This document shows, one piece after another, positions 57,087 to 64,000 of a stretch of DNA of 64,000 bases. Source of the stretch: Methylomonas methanica (lineage in GTDB: Bacteria > Pseudomonadota > Gammaproteobacteria > Methylococcales > Methylomonadaceae); the NCBI RefSeq assembly GCF_001644035.1, contig NZ_LUUG01000064.1, forward strand, positions 33,075 through 97,074. The letters run 5' to 3'. Position 1 is the first letter of the stretch; each line of letters starts with the position of its first letter. The translations under genes and the position numbers were made by a program. The notes under the pieces are model-generated. The model was not told the DNA's origin. It was given only the letters and a program-made list of their open reading frames with translations, and did no database searches.

Positions 57087-58988
57087 TTGAAAATCGTCAA
57101 ACTAAGGCACATCAAGGTGTTATGCATGCTCATGCTGCTGTCGGCAGGCTTTGACGTGTTTGCGGCCGCCAAGTCTCTGGAAATTCAGGAACTGGAATTC
57201 AAAAACTCCCAGGTCTCCGACATCATCCGCGTACTGTCGGAAGACGCTAATGTCAATATCGTTGCCACCCCGGAAGCCGGCAAAAAGAATGTGACGATTT
57301 TTCTAAAAAAGGTTTCCCTGGAAGAGGCTATCCGTTCCATCTGCCGCATCAGCGATCTATGGTATCGCCGCGACGAGGGCGAATCGGGAGCCTATCGATT
57401 GATGACCAAGGAACAGTATTCGAAGGATTTGATGTTGGGCCAGGACGACAACATCAAGGTTTTCCAACTGCGCACCCCTAATGTCATCGCCATCGCCATG
57501 GCTATACAAAATCTTTATGCGCCGCGCGTGCGAGTCAGCTTCAATCCGGTAATGAACACCGGCATGGGCGGCAACGGTGGATTTGGCGGTGCGGGCAACC
57601 GCGGCCGCTTTGGCGGCATGACAGGCAGCAATAACTTTGGCGGTATGGGAGGAATGGGTAGCTCTGGTATGGGTGGTATCGGCATGGGTGGTTATGGCTA
57701 TGGAGGCGCAGGCGGCGGCTACGGTGGTGGTTTCTTAGGCTCCGGCGGCGTGCGCGGCAGCAACGGCTACGGCGTTAACCGCGCCTATGGCTATCGCGAC
57801 GGCCGTAACAATCAGTCAGGCGGTGTGGGGGGTAATATTACTTTCCAGGATCGGGTACCCGATAATTTGAGCGTCGATCAGTTGGAGCAATTATCGTCAG
57901 GTTCCGGCGACAACAAGCGCATCGACACGGAAAAACTTTCAGAAGTTTCGGGTGCCGATAAAGTAGTGTCTGTTACGGTCAATAACGAGCATAACCAGTT
58001 AATCGTTAAAACCAGCGATCAAAACATCCTCAAATCGATCGCCGATCTAGTGCAGCAAATGGATATCCCGCAGACTCAGGTTATGTTGGAAATGAAGATC
58101 ATCGACGTCAAAGTCGGTGAAGATTTCTCCTCACTCTTTAACTTCGAAATCAAAAATACTAAAGCCCAAGGCGATAGCGTTAACCCGCTAATTATGGGCG
58201 GTGCAGCCGCTTTGACCGGCGGCGGTAGCTTTGTCTATGAATTTGTCAGCGATAAAGTCAAAGCCAATATCGAGTTTCTGGAAAAAAACAACCGGGTCAA
58301 CGTCGTCTCCAATCCGATGTTGGTTGCGTCCAACCATCGCCCCGCCACCTTGTTCGTCGGTGAAGAACGGGTCATGGTGCGCGGTTATGCGGTCAGCAAC
58401 GTGCAAAACACCAACACGGCCACTACCTTTTCCAGTCCGGAAACCGAGCTGCTCGACATCGGAACCACGCTGGAAATTGTTCCGCATATTAATGCCGACG
58501 GCAGTATTCATATTCAAATGAATCAGGAGAACTCCACCCTCAACGAAGGCGCAGCCACGATACCCATTACCAGCAACAATAACGACAAGGTGTTGGATTT
58601 ACCGATAGACACCATTACCACTGCTCGCATGCAGGGCGAAATATTCGCCAAACACGGCTACACCGTCGCCGTCGGCGGCTTGATTCGCGACAGCTTTTCC
58701 CGCAACCGCCGCAAAGTGCCTTACTTGGCGGATATTCCGCTGCTCGGCCAGGTGTTTAGACAAACCAGCGATTCCGACAGCAAATCGGAAATGGTGCTGT
58801 TGATTACCCCCTACGTGTTGAACCAGGGCAACGATCACCACGAACAATACGATCCCACCGACAAATACCACCGCTACGCACCGGATACCGCCATGCAAGC
58901 CAAACCGGTGCCCAAACCGGAAAATCCCGACGAACCGGTGTGCGGGGAGTTTTGTGCGCCGCCGCGCCTGAGGGAGTCGGATCAATGA
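57087..58988 (+). CDS. Secretin (type II/IV pilus-type outer-membrane channel)
   Basis: 633 aa. TTG start at 57087 with GAGGGTG upstream. Signal peptide about 1-27 (ends VFAAAK). Residues about 30-110 form an STN/N0-like domain (VSDIIRVLSEDANVNIVATP), about 120-155 the start of an N1 domain, interrupted by a Gly-rich low-complexity insert at about 158-249, then the rest (SVTVNNEHNQLIVKTSDQNI) and the secretin barrel from about 330. VPYLADIPLLGQVFRQTSDS is the secretin signature near the C-terminus. It forms the outer-membrane gate of a secretion or pilus machine. The next gene overlaps it (ATGA). Confidence 0.9.
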   Translation: MKIVKLRHIKVLCMLMLLSAGFDVFAAAKSLEIQELEFKNSQVSDIIRVLSEDANVNIVATPEAGKKNVTIFLKKVSLEEAIRSICRISDLWYRRDEGESGAYRLMTKEQYSKDLMLGQDDNIKVFQLRTPNVIAIAMAIQNLYAPRVRVSFNPVMNTGMGGNGGFGGAGNRGRFGGMTGSNNFGGMGGMGSSGMGGIGMGGYGYGGAGGGYGGGFLGSGGVRGSNGYGVNRAYGYRDGRNNQSGGVGGNITFQDRVPDNLSVDQLEQLSSGSGDNKRIDTEKLSEVSGADKVVSVTVNNEHNQLIVKTSDQNILKSIADLVQQMDIPQTQVMLEMKIIDVKVGEDFSSLFNFEIKNTKAQGDSVNPLIMGGAAALTGGGSFVYEFVSDKVKANIEFLEKNNRVNVVSNPMLVASNHRPATLFVGEERVMVRGYAVSNVQNTNTATTFSSPETELLDIGTTLEIVPHINADGSIHIQMNQENSTLNEGAATIPITSNNNDKVLDLPIDTITTARMQGEIFAKHGYTVAVGGLIRDSFSRNRRKVPYLADIPLLGQVFRQTSDSDSKSEMVLLITPYVLNQGNDHHEQYDPTDKYHRYAPDTAMQAKPVPKPENPDEPVCGEFCAPPRLRESDQ

Positions 58989-59464
58989 GCCGCAATATTT
59001 TTAACACACTCCGCGCATTCCCCCGCAAGGGCCCGGTGAGTAGAACTGCTAGTCTGGCGCTGGCCACAATACTCTGCTCCGCTTGTCAGCCCAACCATAT
59101 GGGCCTGGATACGCCGGCCGATATTGCTACCGAAAACTGCTACGCCTACCGCTATGGCGACAAGTTACGCAAGATCAATTTCGCCCAGGCCTTCGATTGG
59201 TGCCATCGCGCCGCCGGTTCTGGCGACGCCAATAGTCAGGCCCTGTTGGGCGAACTGTATTACCTGGGACTGGGCGGCCCGCAAGACATGACGCTTGCGG
59301 CGCGCTGGTTCGAAGCCGCCGCCCGCCAGGGCCATGCGCATGCGCAATACATGCTGTACCGGGTTCACGCCACCAGCCCCAATCTGGAACAACAGGAAAA
59401 AGCCGACTACTGGCTGAATCAGGCCCGCCACAGCGGTTACAAACTGGCCTTGCCGGCGCAATGA
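58985..59464 (+). CDS. Sel1-repeat lipoprotein
   Basis: 159 aa from the ATG at 58985, which overlaps the secretin stop by 4 bases. A lipoprotein-like signal ends ILCSAC (Cys about 33). Two Sel1-like repeats follow (ANSQALLGELYYLGLGGPQD; AARWFEAAARQGHAHAQYML). Coupled translation suggests it is a pilotin-like or assembly partner of the secretin; that role is inference. Confidence 0.8.
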   Translation: MSRNIFNTLRAFPRKGPVSRTASLALATILCSACQPNHMGLDTPADIATENCYAYRYGDKLRKINFAQAFDWCHRAAGSGDANSQALLGELYYLGLGGPQDMTLAARWFEAAARQGHAHAQYMLYRVHATSPNLEQQEKADYWLNQARHSGYKLALPAQ

Positions 59465-59498
59465 ACAGCCTGCTTGAATTGAATAGGGAGACAAGTAA

Positions 59499-59702
59499 AT
59501 GACGAACAACCTTCACGACACGCAAGCCGAACCCGTCAAAAGCAAGCTGATGGAATTGCTCGATGAAGTATTAGAGCACGACGGCTTCGGCGAAATCCGC
59601 GTCGAGGTAAAAATCCTTAAACGTCGGCAAAAAGAAGTGATTTTGCACTGCGGTAAACAATACCGCTTTGTGGTGGACAGCAGCTTACCGAGCCAAGCCT
59701 GA
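59499..59702 (+). CDS. 67-aa hypothetical protein of the secretin operon
   Basis: MTNNLHDTQAEPVKSKLMEL then a compact alpha/beta piece (IRVEVKILKRRQKEVILHCG, QYRFVVDSS). AGGGAGA ribosome site. Thirty-four bases after the SLR gene on the same strand. Soluble, no signal. Not recognised; likely a small cytoplasmic factor co-expressed with the secretin. Confidence 0.65.
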   Translation: MTNNLHDTQAEPVKSKLMELLDEVLEHDGFGEIRVEVKILKRRQKEVILHCGKQYRFVVDSSLPSQA

Positions 59703-59770
59703 TACTTGCGGCTGGCACGGTCCGTGTGGAAGTGCGGGAAAGTGGGAATAAGGCCGCGTTAGCCTTGTTA

Positions 59771-59820
59771 ATTCCCCTCTTTGGCAAAGAGGGGCCAGGG
59801 GAGATTTTCTAAATAATCCC
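59771..59820 (-). repeat. CCCCTCTTT...AAAGAGGGG dispersed palindrome, copy 2 (inverted)
   Basis: Core arms 59774-59782 and 59786-59794, followed by GGGGAGATTTTCTAAATAAT. It is inverted relative to 56543-56590, so the pair brackets the secretin-SLR-67aa genes. Confidence 0.8.
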
Positions 59821-59991
59821 CCATCTTTTTCTGCCCAGTGGCGACGAGGAAGACAGAGAATTCAGGACTAATCCGCGCACGGATGCGCATAACTAAACGA
59901 GTGTGATGGGGTCACATCAAAAAACCAAAAAAATAAGATGACCAACAGGCTGCGTGAGGCAGTTGCGGCATTTACATTTGAGAAAAACAGT

Positions 59992-60960
59992 ATGAAAGCT
60001 AAACAACTTAAAAAACTGCAACACAGACAAGCGGGTTTCACCTTGCTGGAACTGTTGGTCGTTATCACCCTGATCGCTACGTTGGCTACTGCGGCGTTGG
60101 TGGCATATGAGGGGATTGGCGAGAACGCCGACGAAGCCGCTGCGTCCAACAACCTACTCAGCGCCGAAAGCTCCATCCGTAACTTCCGCGCGGTAGAAAA
60201 TCGTTTTCCAAACCAATGGGATAACTTGGCGAACTTGGGTGGGCAAACAACCAGTGGCGCACAAGCGCTTTTAGCAGGCCAAACCAGAGATTTCTTTGGA
60301 CAATGGACAATCTCAACCGCTACTTCTGCTAATACCACATGGGTGAATGTCGCCACTGCATTGGAAGCAGTAGGTATCGAAGAACTGCAAACTTTGCAAA
60401 ATACCAGTACATTCCTCCCAGGCAACGTGCCCAACTTGGCATTTAACGAGAGCAACCCAGCAGCAGATCTTAACCCAGCGGACGAGTTAGTGATTGACGA
60501 CACTGGCGTAACTGAATATCCCGAAGGTACCGCTATCACGAGTGCGTCTATCTCCATTGTTCCTTCCAACGGTGTAGCAGGTTGTCAAGTTGGTACGGAT
60601 TCGATCAACACTACCTTTAGCGGTAATACAGCAAACTTGAGCAAAGCTCTAAATCTGATCAACGACAGCTTATCTCAAACAGAGTGCCATCTAGTCTTGG
60701 CATTAGGCTTTGGTAAAGACGTACCAGGCACCACAGCAGGTAGTCGTGTTGCGATCTCCCAGGCACCGACTGCTGGGTCAGCCAACATCAATCCGGCTAA
60801 CAACTATGCCCGCTACGTCGCCCTTTTCCATGTCGGCTCGTCTACTACAAACACCATTGGTGCCGGCGATATTTTTGCAAAAGCCCGTTTTATCGGGATG
60901 GTCGACCCAGAAGGTCGTATCGTTGACCAAACATTGGCGGGCGCTAACGCTGGTCAATAA
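59992..60960 (+). CDS. Long type IV prepilin-like protein 1
   Basis: 322 aa from the ATG at 59992 (the frame extends 18 codons up without signal). A 15-residue basic leader ends at Gly15, cleaved before FTLLELLVVI with Glu at +5, the classical prepilin-peptidase site; one helix follows (LIATLATAALVAYEG). The rest (about 40-322) is an unusually long, Asn/Thr/Ala-rich head with four or fewer Cys, low in Lys and Arg. Too long for GspG-type pseudopilins (about 150 aa). It is a probable substrate or tip component of the secretin machine. Confidence 0.85.
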   Translation: MKAKQLKKLQHRQAGFTLLELLVVITLIATLATAALVAYEGIGENADEAAASNNLLSAESSIRNFRAVENRFPNQWDNLANLGGQTTSGAQALLAGQTRDFFGQWTISTATSANTTWVNVATALEAVGIEELQTLQNTSTFLPGNVPNLAFNESNPAADLNPADELVIDDTGVTEYPEGTAITSASISIVPSNGVAGCQVGTDSINTTFSGNTANLSKALNLINDSLSQTECHLVLALGFGKDVPGTTAGSRVAISQAPTAGSANINPANNYARYVALFHVGSSTTNTIGAGDIFAKARFIGMVDPEGRIVDQTLAGANAGQ

Positions 60961-61259
60961 TGCCTAGCGAGGCCCGAGTTCGGTTCTAAAGGTCCAACCT
61001 TGGAGCGCTGACTTTGCCGCACTGCAGGTATGCATTCCCACGTGGGAACGAGGAATCCGGCAGGCTGGGATGTCTGTTGTCGCTGGGTTTGTCTATCGTT
61101 GTTCTGGTTCCCACGGTCCGCCGTGGGAATCCATCCGCACTTCGAGTCGGGTATACATCCCTCCGCATTAACGAGGGACAGAGGAGCGAGAGCTCTTAAC
61201 CTATTAATCACTGAATACTAAATCCACGAAGCTGGCTTCGTTCAGAACCAAAGACCTTG
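60961..61259. repeat. GTTCCCACG-type dispersed repeats upstream of the PglL gene
   Basis: 299 bases without a gene. ATTCCCACGTGGGAACGAGG (61032-61051) and TTCCCACGGTCCGCCGTGGG (about 61109-61128) are hairpin units of a family that recurs at 63126-63155 and 63947-63960. Several small frames here are repeat translations only. Confidence 0.7.
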
Positions 61260-63005
61260 ATGAAATCACACTCCTGGGCAAAAACCACGTTGTCGCTGCT
61301 GGCCTTGATGCCCCTCTTGCCGCTGTTTGCTCCCTGGAATCTGGAGCCGGTGCCGTCTTTTCATCAAGAATGGCTGGCGATAATCGCTGGCTTGTTAGCC
61401 TGTCTGGCGGCTATGCCGCTGCTGCGGCGTGCCGAGGATTTGCAGATACCGGTAATCGCAGCACTGCCGCTGGCCTTGGTAGTCTATTTGGCCCTACAGG
61501 CAAAAATACTACCGCAAGTGATAACGCCGCATGCGCAGATGGCCATGTTGTATTTACTCTGGGCCGCAGCACTGATGGTGTTGACTGCTTTATTGCGTCA
61601 GCAATTGGGAACTCCATCAGTCGCGCTTTGGTTGGCGGCTGGTTTGGCGCTAGCCGCAAGCTGCGCCGCTTTACGCGAGTTGGTGTTTCGCTTGCAAGGC
61701 ACAAGGGGCAATTGGGGCGGCATGGCCCAACCCAATAACTACTCGGATTTATTGGCATTAGGCGGTGCATCACTGCTGTATTGCCATAGCACTACCAAAA
61801 GGTTTCGTCCGCTATTCTGGCTGATGGCCGCGAGCATTGTCCTGGGCTTGAGCTTGACGCCGTCGCGTGGCGTTTGGCTTTATTGGCTAGCTTTAGGCTT
61901 ATTGGCCTGGCGCTACGAACAGGCCTGGTTGCGCGGTTTATTGCTCGGATTTGCCGGTTATCTGCTGCTACAAGGCTTGTGGGCTACTGGTGTATTACCC
62001 GCCCAACAAACCGCCGCAGCCCGTTTGGTGCAAGAGATCGGTGGTGCGCCGTTACGTTTGCATATTTGGCGGGTGGCCTGGCAATTGTTTAGCCAAAGCC
62101 CTTTGCTGGGGCAGGGTTTTGGGCAGTTCGATTGGGCCTATTTCAATGCTGGCCAGCACATACCGGAGCTAAGCAATCGTCTGGAACATGCGCACAATTT
62201 GCCTTTACATCTGTTGGCGGAGTTGGGGCTACTGCCGGTGTTGCTGTTGTTGTTGGGCATGGCGGCGTGGCTGAAGCCCTTTTTTAAAAGTCAACCGGGT
62301 GACGCCGACCAAAACAATCCTTCGGCGGCCTGCATACGCCTTTGGTTGCTAATGTTGTTGGCAGTTTTGGGGATACATAGCTTATTGGAATATCCCCTTT
62401 GGTATGCACAATTTTTAGGCATAGCGGCATTGGTGTTGGCTCTGGGCGAGCAACGTTTTTGGCGTATCGATTTAGGTAAAGCCTTAAAGCTAGTAAGCGC
62501 AGGCGCTCTCTGCTTCTCGCTGCTTGCGGCTGGTATGCACGAATGGCAATACACCAAAATGGAATTGGCCTTGTTGGGCGTGATAGCGGATCGCTCGCAG
62601 CGGCGCATGGACCATTTGGTCGAGGTTTGTCAGCAAGTGCCCGATAAAGCACCCCTGTTGTTTCCGTATGTGCCGGTGATTTTTACCTTCGCGTCGGCCG
62701 CTGAAAATGCTGAGATGCGTGCCGAGCTAACAGCGCTAGCGGATGCCAGTTATCGGTTCTGGCCAACCAAGGATTTGTCCTACCGGCAAGCATTGATGCA
62801 AGCCTTGAACGGTCGCAAGCCCGAAGCCATTGCCACCCTTAGGTTAGCAATGGGCGCTTATCCGCAATGGATCGACCATTTTCAAAGCGAATTGGAACGG
62901 CTGAACCCGGCGGATCGGCAAAAAGCAGCTTTCCTCGGGCAAATGCTGATACCCGGCGTGCAAGCCAGCTTGCCGCTTCAAGGTCGTGACGGATTTTTAA
63001 ATTGA
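61260..63005 (+). CDS. PglL-type O-oligosaccharyltransferase / O-antigen ligase family
   Basis: 581 aa, about 11-12 helices. Conserved Wzy/WaaL blocks: GGMAQPNNYSDLLALGGASL, LTPSRGVWLYWLALGLLAWR and HAHNLPLHLLAELGLLPVLL with the catalytic His. C-terminal soluble domain (about 410-581) of the Wzy_C_2/PglL type with TPR-like helices (ALMQALNGRKPEAIATLRLA). Proteins of this group transfer glycans from a lipid carrier to pilins. The gene lies between two prepilin genes, which makes pilin glycosylation the likely role. ATG at 61260 directly after a TTG. Confidence 0.85.
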   Translation: MKSHSWAKTTLSLLALMPLLPLFAPWNLEPVPSFHQEWLAIIAGLLACLAAMPLLRRAEDLQIPVIAALPLALVVYLALQAKILPQVITPHAQMAMLYLLWAAALMVLTALLRQQLGTPSVALWLAAGLALAASCAALRELVFRLQGTRGNWGGMAQPNNYSDLLALGGASLLYCHSTTKRFRPLFWLMAASIVLGLSLTPSRGVWLYWLALGLLAWRYEQAWLRGLLLGFAGYLLLQGLWATGVLPAQQTAAARLVQEIGGAPLRLHIWRVAWQLFSQSPLLGQGFGQFDWAYFNAGQHIPELSNRLEHAHNLPLHLLAELGLLPVLLLLLGMAAWLKPFFKSQPGDADQNNPSAACIRLWLLMLLAVLGIHSLLEYPLWYAQFLGIAALVLALGEQRFWRIDLGKALKLVSAGALCFSLLAAGMHEWQYTKMELALLGVIADRSQRRMDHLVEVCQQVPDKAPLLFPYVPVIFTFASAAENAEMRAELTALADASYRFWPTKDLSYRQALMQALNGRKPEAIATLRLAMGAYPQWIDHFQSELERLNPADRQKAAFLGQMLIPGVQASLPLQGRDGFLN

Positions 63006-63044
63006 TCTAGTTGTTCTAGGTCTCACGGTTCGCCCTGATCTGGC

Positions 63045-63165
63045 TCGCACGGTCCTTCTTGGGAACCACACTTGCAGCTTTCAACGCCTAAGGCACAGCG
63101 TATGGCTAGTAATTCAGGCCGTGTGCGTTCCCATGCGGGTGCATGGGAACGAGGGATGGCAAGGT
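63045..63165. repeat. GTTCCCATG hairpin repeat downstream of the PglL gene
   Basis: GCGTTCCCATGCGGGTGCAT then GGGAACGAGGGATGG (about 63125-63158) form an imperfect hairpin of the same family as 61032-61128. Together they flank the PglL gene on both sides. Confidence 0.65.
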
Positions 63166-63188
63166 TTTTAATTTTCACAAGCAAGTAA

Positions 63189-63893
63189 ATGAGGTGTTTA
63201 TTGTTTGTTTTTTCCAGGATGTTGCGGTCTGTCGCGGCAAGCGACGTTGCCGCGCGTTCCAAATCCATAAAAATACGGCCGCAAGCCGGCTTTACGCTGC
63301 TGGAATTATTGGCGGTGATTGCGCTTATGGCGGTGGTGGCCGGTACGGCGTTGCTGGCGTATGAAGGCGTGCAGGATCAAGGCCGCCAGGATGCCACGCG
63401 CTTTGAAATGGCCGAAATCCGCAGCGCTTTGTTAAAGTTTCGGCGCGATAGCGGCAGCAATGATTTGCCGGGGCAGGGTGTTTACGTCTGCGAGGATCCG
63501 GCAAACGCCGGCAAAATCAACCCGGATTTGGTCAATCTACCCGCCGAAGCGGGCACTACCGACGATGCAAAACTGGCTTGGTGCGAATCCCCGGCCAATT
63601 TCTGGATGCTGTTTGCCGATCCTTTGGGCAGCGGCTGGAATCCGGACACGCATCGCGGTTGGAACGGCCCTTATTTGCAACGCAAAAGCGGCCTGATGAG
63701 TTATGCGGGTGTTGATGATTTGTGGGTAATTACCGATGCTTATCAAGCCACTTATCTGCTGCTGGATTTGGATGATCCGGTGAAAGCCCGTCTGGTCAGC
63801 ATTGGCCCGGATAAAACCGACAATAACCCAACGCCCAGTTCCTGCCAGATCGCCGGCAGTGGCGACGATACCTTGCTGTGTTTGTTGCGATGA
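63189..63893 (+). CDS. Long type IV prepilin-like protein 2
   Basis: 234 aa. The basic leader ends at Gly34 before FTLLELLAVIAL (Glu at +5 = residue 39); it is unusually long for a prepilin, and starting at Met11 would make it 24 residues. Helix MAVVAGTALLAYEGVQDQGR closely resembles that of prepilin 1 (both have the A-YEG motif). The head (about 75-234) has four or five Cys (VYVCEDPAN, LAWCESPAN, SSCQIAG, LLCLLR) and the pattern WNGPYLQ typical of minor pseudopilins. The downstream frame overlaps (ATGA). Confidence 0.85.
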   Translation: MRCLLFVFSRMLRSVAASDVAARSKSIKIRPQAGFTLLELLAVIALMAVVAGTALLAYEGVQDQGRQDATRFEMAEIRSALLKFRRDSGSNDLPGQGVYVCEDPANAGKINPDLVNLPAEAGTTDDAKLAWCESPANFWMLFADPLGSGWNPDTHRGWNGPYLQRKSGLMSYAGVDDLWVITDAYQATYLLLDLDDPVKARLVSIGPDKTDNNPTPSSCQIAGSGDDTLLCLLR

Positions 63894-64000
63894 ACTTATT
63901 GATCGAAATCGCCAAAAACGCCAAAGCGTTGGCTGTCACACTCCGCCGTGGGAATCCATGCCAGCTTTCGGGCACAGCGCGTAGGGTGGATAAGCGCAGC
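63890..64000 (+). CDS. Possible next gene of the pilin cluster, cut by window edge and invaded by repeats
   Basis: ATGA overlap with the prepilin 2 stop opens a frame MNLLIEIAKNAKALAVTLRR that stays open to the end (37 codons). From about 63943 it runs into CCGCCGTGGGAATCC and then GTAGGGTGGATAAGCGCAGC, both dispersed-repeat sequence, so either the gene is interrupted here or the frame is fortuitous. Confidence 0.3.
   Translation, partial: MNLLIEIAKNAKALAVTLRRGNPCQLSGTARRVDKRS

Noticed and set aside
57060..57155. Alternative ATG frame at 57060 overlapping the secretin start
   Set aside because: It ends after about 30 codons in a different frame from the secretin and has no protein-like features; the TTG at 57087 has a ribosome site and a signal peptide.
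57547..57840. Gly-rich tract considered as a separate repeat element or frameshifted region
   Set aside because: The frame is continuous from the N-domain to the secretin domain and codon use stays consistent, so it is a coding insert.
61014..61221. Short frames between prepilin 1 and the PglL gene
   Set aside because: They translate the GTTCCCACG hairpin repeats and have no conserved pattern.

Overview
The window looks like chromosome of a free-living, motile gammaproteobacterium of roughly 50% GC. The gene content (formate-tetrahydrofolate ligase, PEP carboxylase, rpiA, bacteriohemerythrins, many chemoreceptors, abundant dispersed intergenic repeats) suggests a Methylomonas-like member of the Methylococcales. 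That is an inference: no methane-oxidation gene is present, so the lineage is a suggestion only. I see no rRNA, tRNA, CRISPR array, transposase gene or phage.

Layout. 1-5.1 kb: a truncated DUF2339 membrane protein, a chemoreceptor with a periplasmic CxxCH haem motif, and an esterase/acyltransferase-3 pair. 5.2-7.8 kb: recN-nadK. 7.8-9.9 kb: a repeat-rich accessory stretch with three copies of a ~250 bp element around an Abi_C-type gene, plus a decayed DUF924 start. 9.9-16.4 kb: a TonB siderophore receptor coupled to a PepSY protein, and an OFA-family transporter followed by a 42-aa small subunit that ordinary gene calling misses. 16.4-24.5 kb: a beta-helix protein, a GIY-YIG-like mini-protein, an MCP fused to PilZ, a CBS protein, a Cys/His-repeat lipoprotein, dtd, a gamma-glutamylcyclotransferase-like gene, greB and slyD. 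24.6-30.4 kb: a type I secretion-like operon whose ABC subunit has a degenerate ATPase site and whose TolC gene carries a dispersed repeat inside its 5' end. 30.6-39.8 kb: ppc/nhaR, RDD protein, methyltransferase, GH3 glucosidase with a sugar transporter. 39.9-52.1 kb: a complete chemosensory cluster (cheBDR on one strand; mcp-cheY-STAS-cheA-mcp-cheW on the other) followed by two bacteriohemerythrins and a NIT-domain chemoreceptor. 52.2-56.5 kb: fhs, rpiA, ilvA. 57-64 kb: a secretin, an SLR lipoprotein, two long prepilin-like proteins and a PglL-type O-glycosylation ligase, separated by dispersed palindromic repeats and running off the right edge.

The best candidates for an undescribed system are (1) the secretin/prepilin/PglL island at the right end, (2) the secretion operon with an ABC protein lacking most catalytic motifs, (3) the Cys/His-repeat lipoprotein with a palindromic operator at its promoter, and (4) the oxygen/redox-oriented sensory set (haem MCP, hemerythrins, NIT-MCP, PilZ-MCP). 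All coordinates and motifs were read by eye. Family names rest on recognised motifs and not on database searches.
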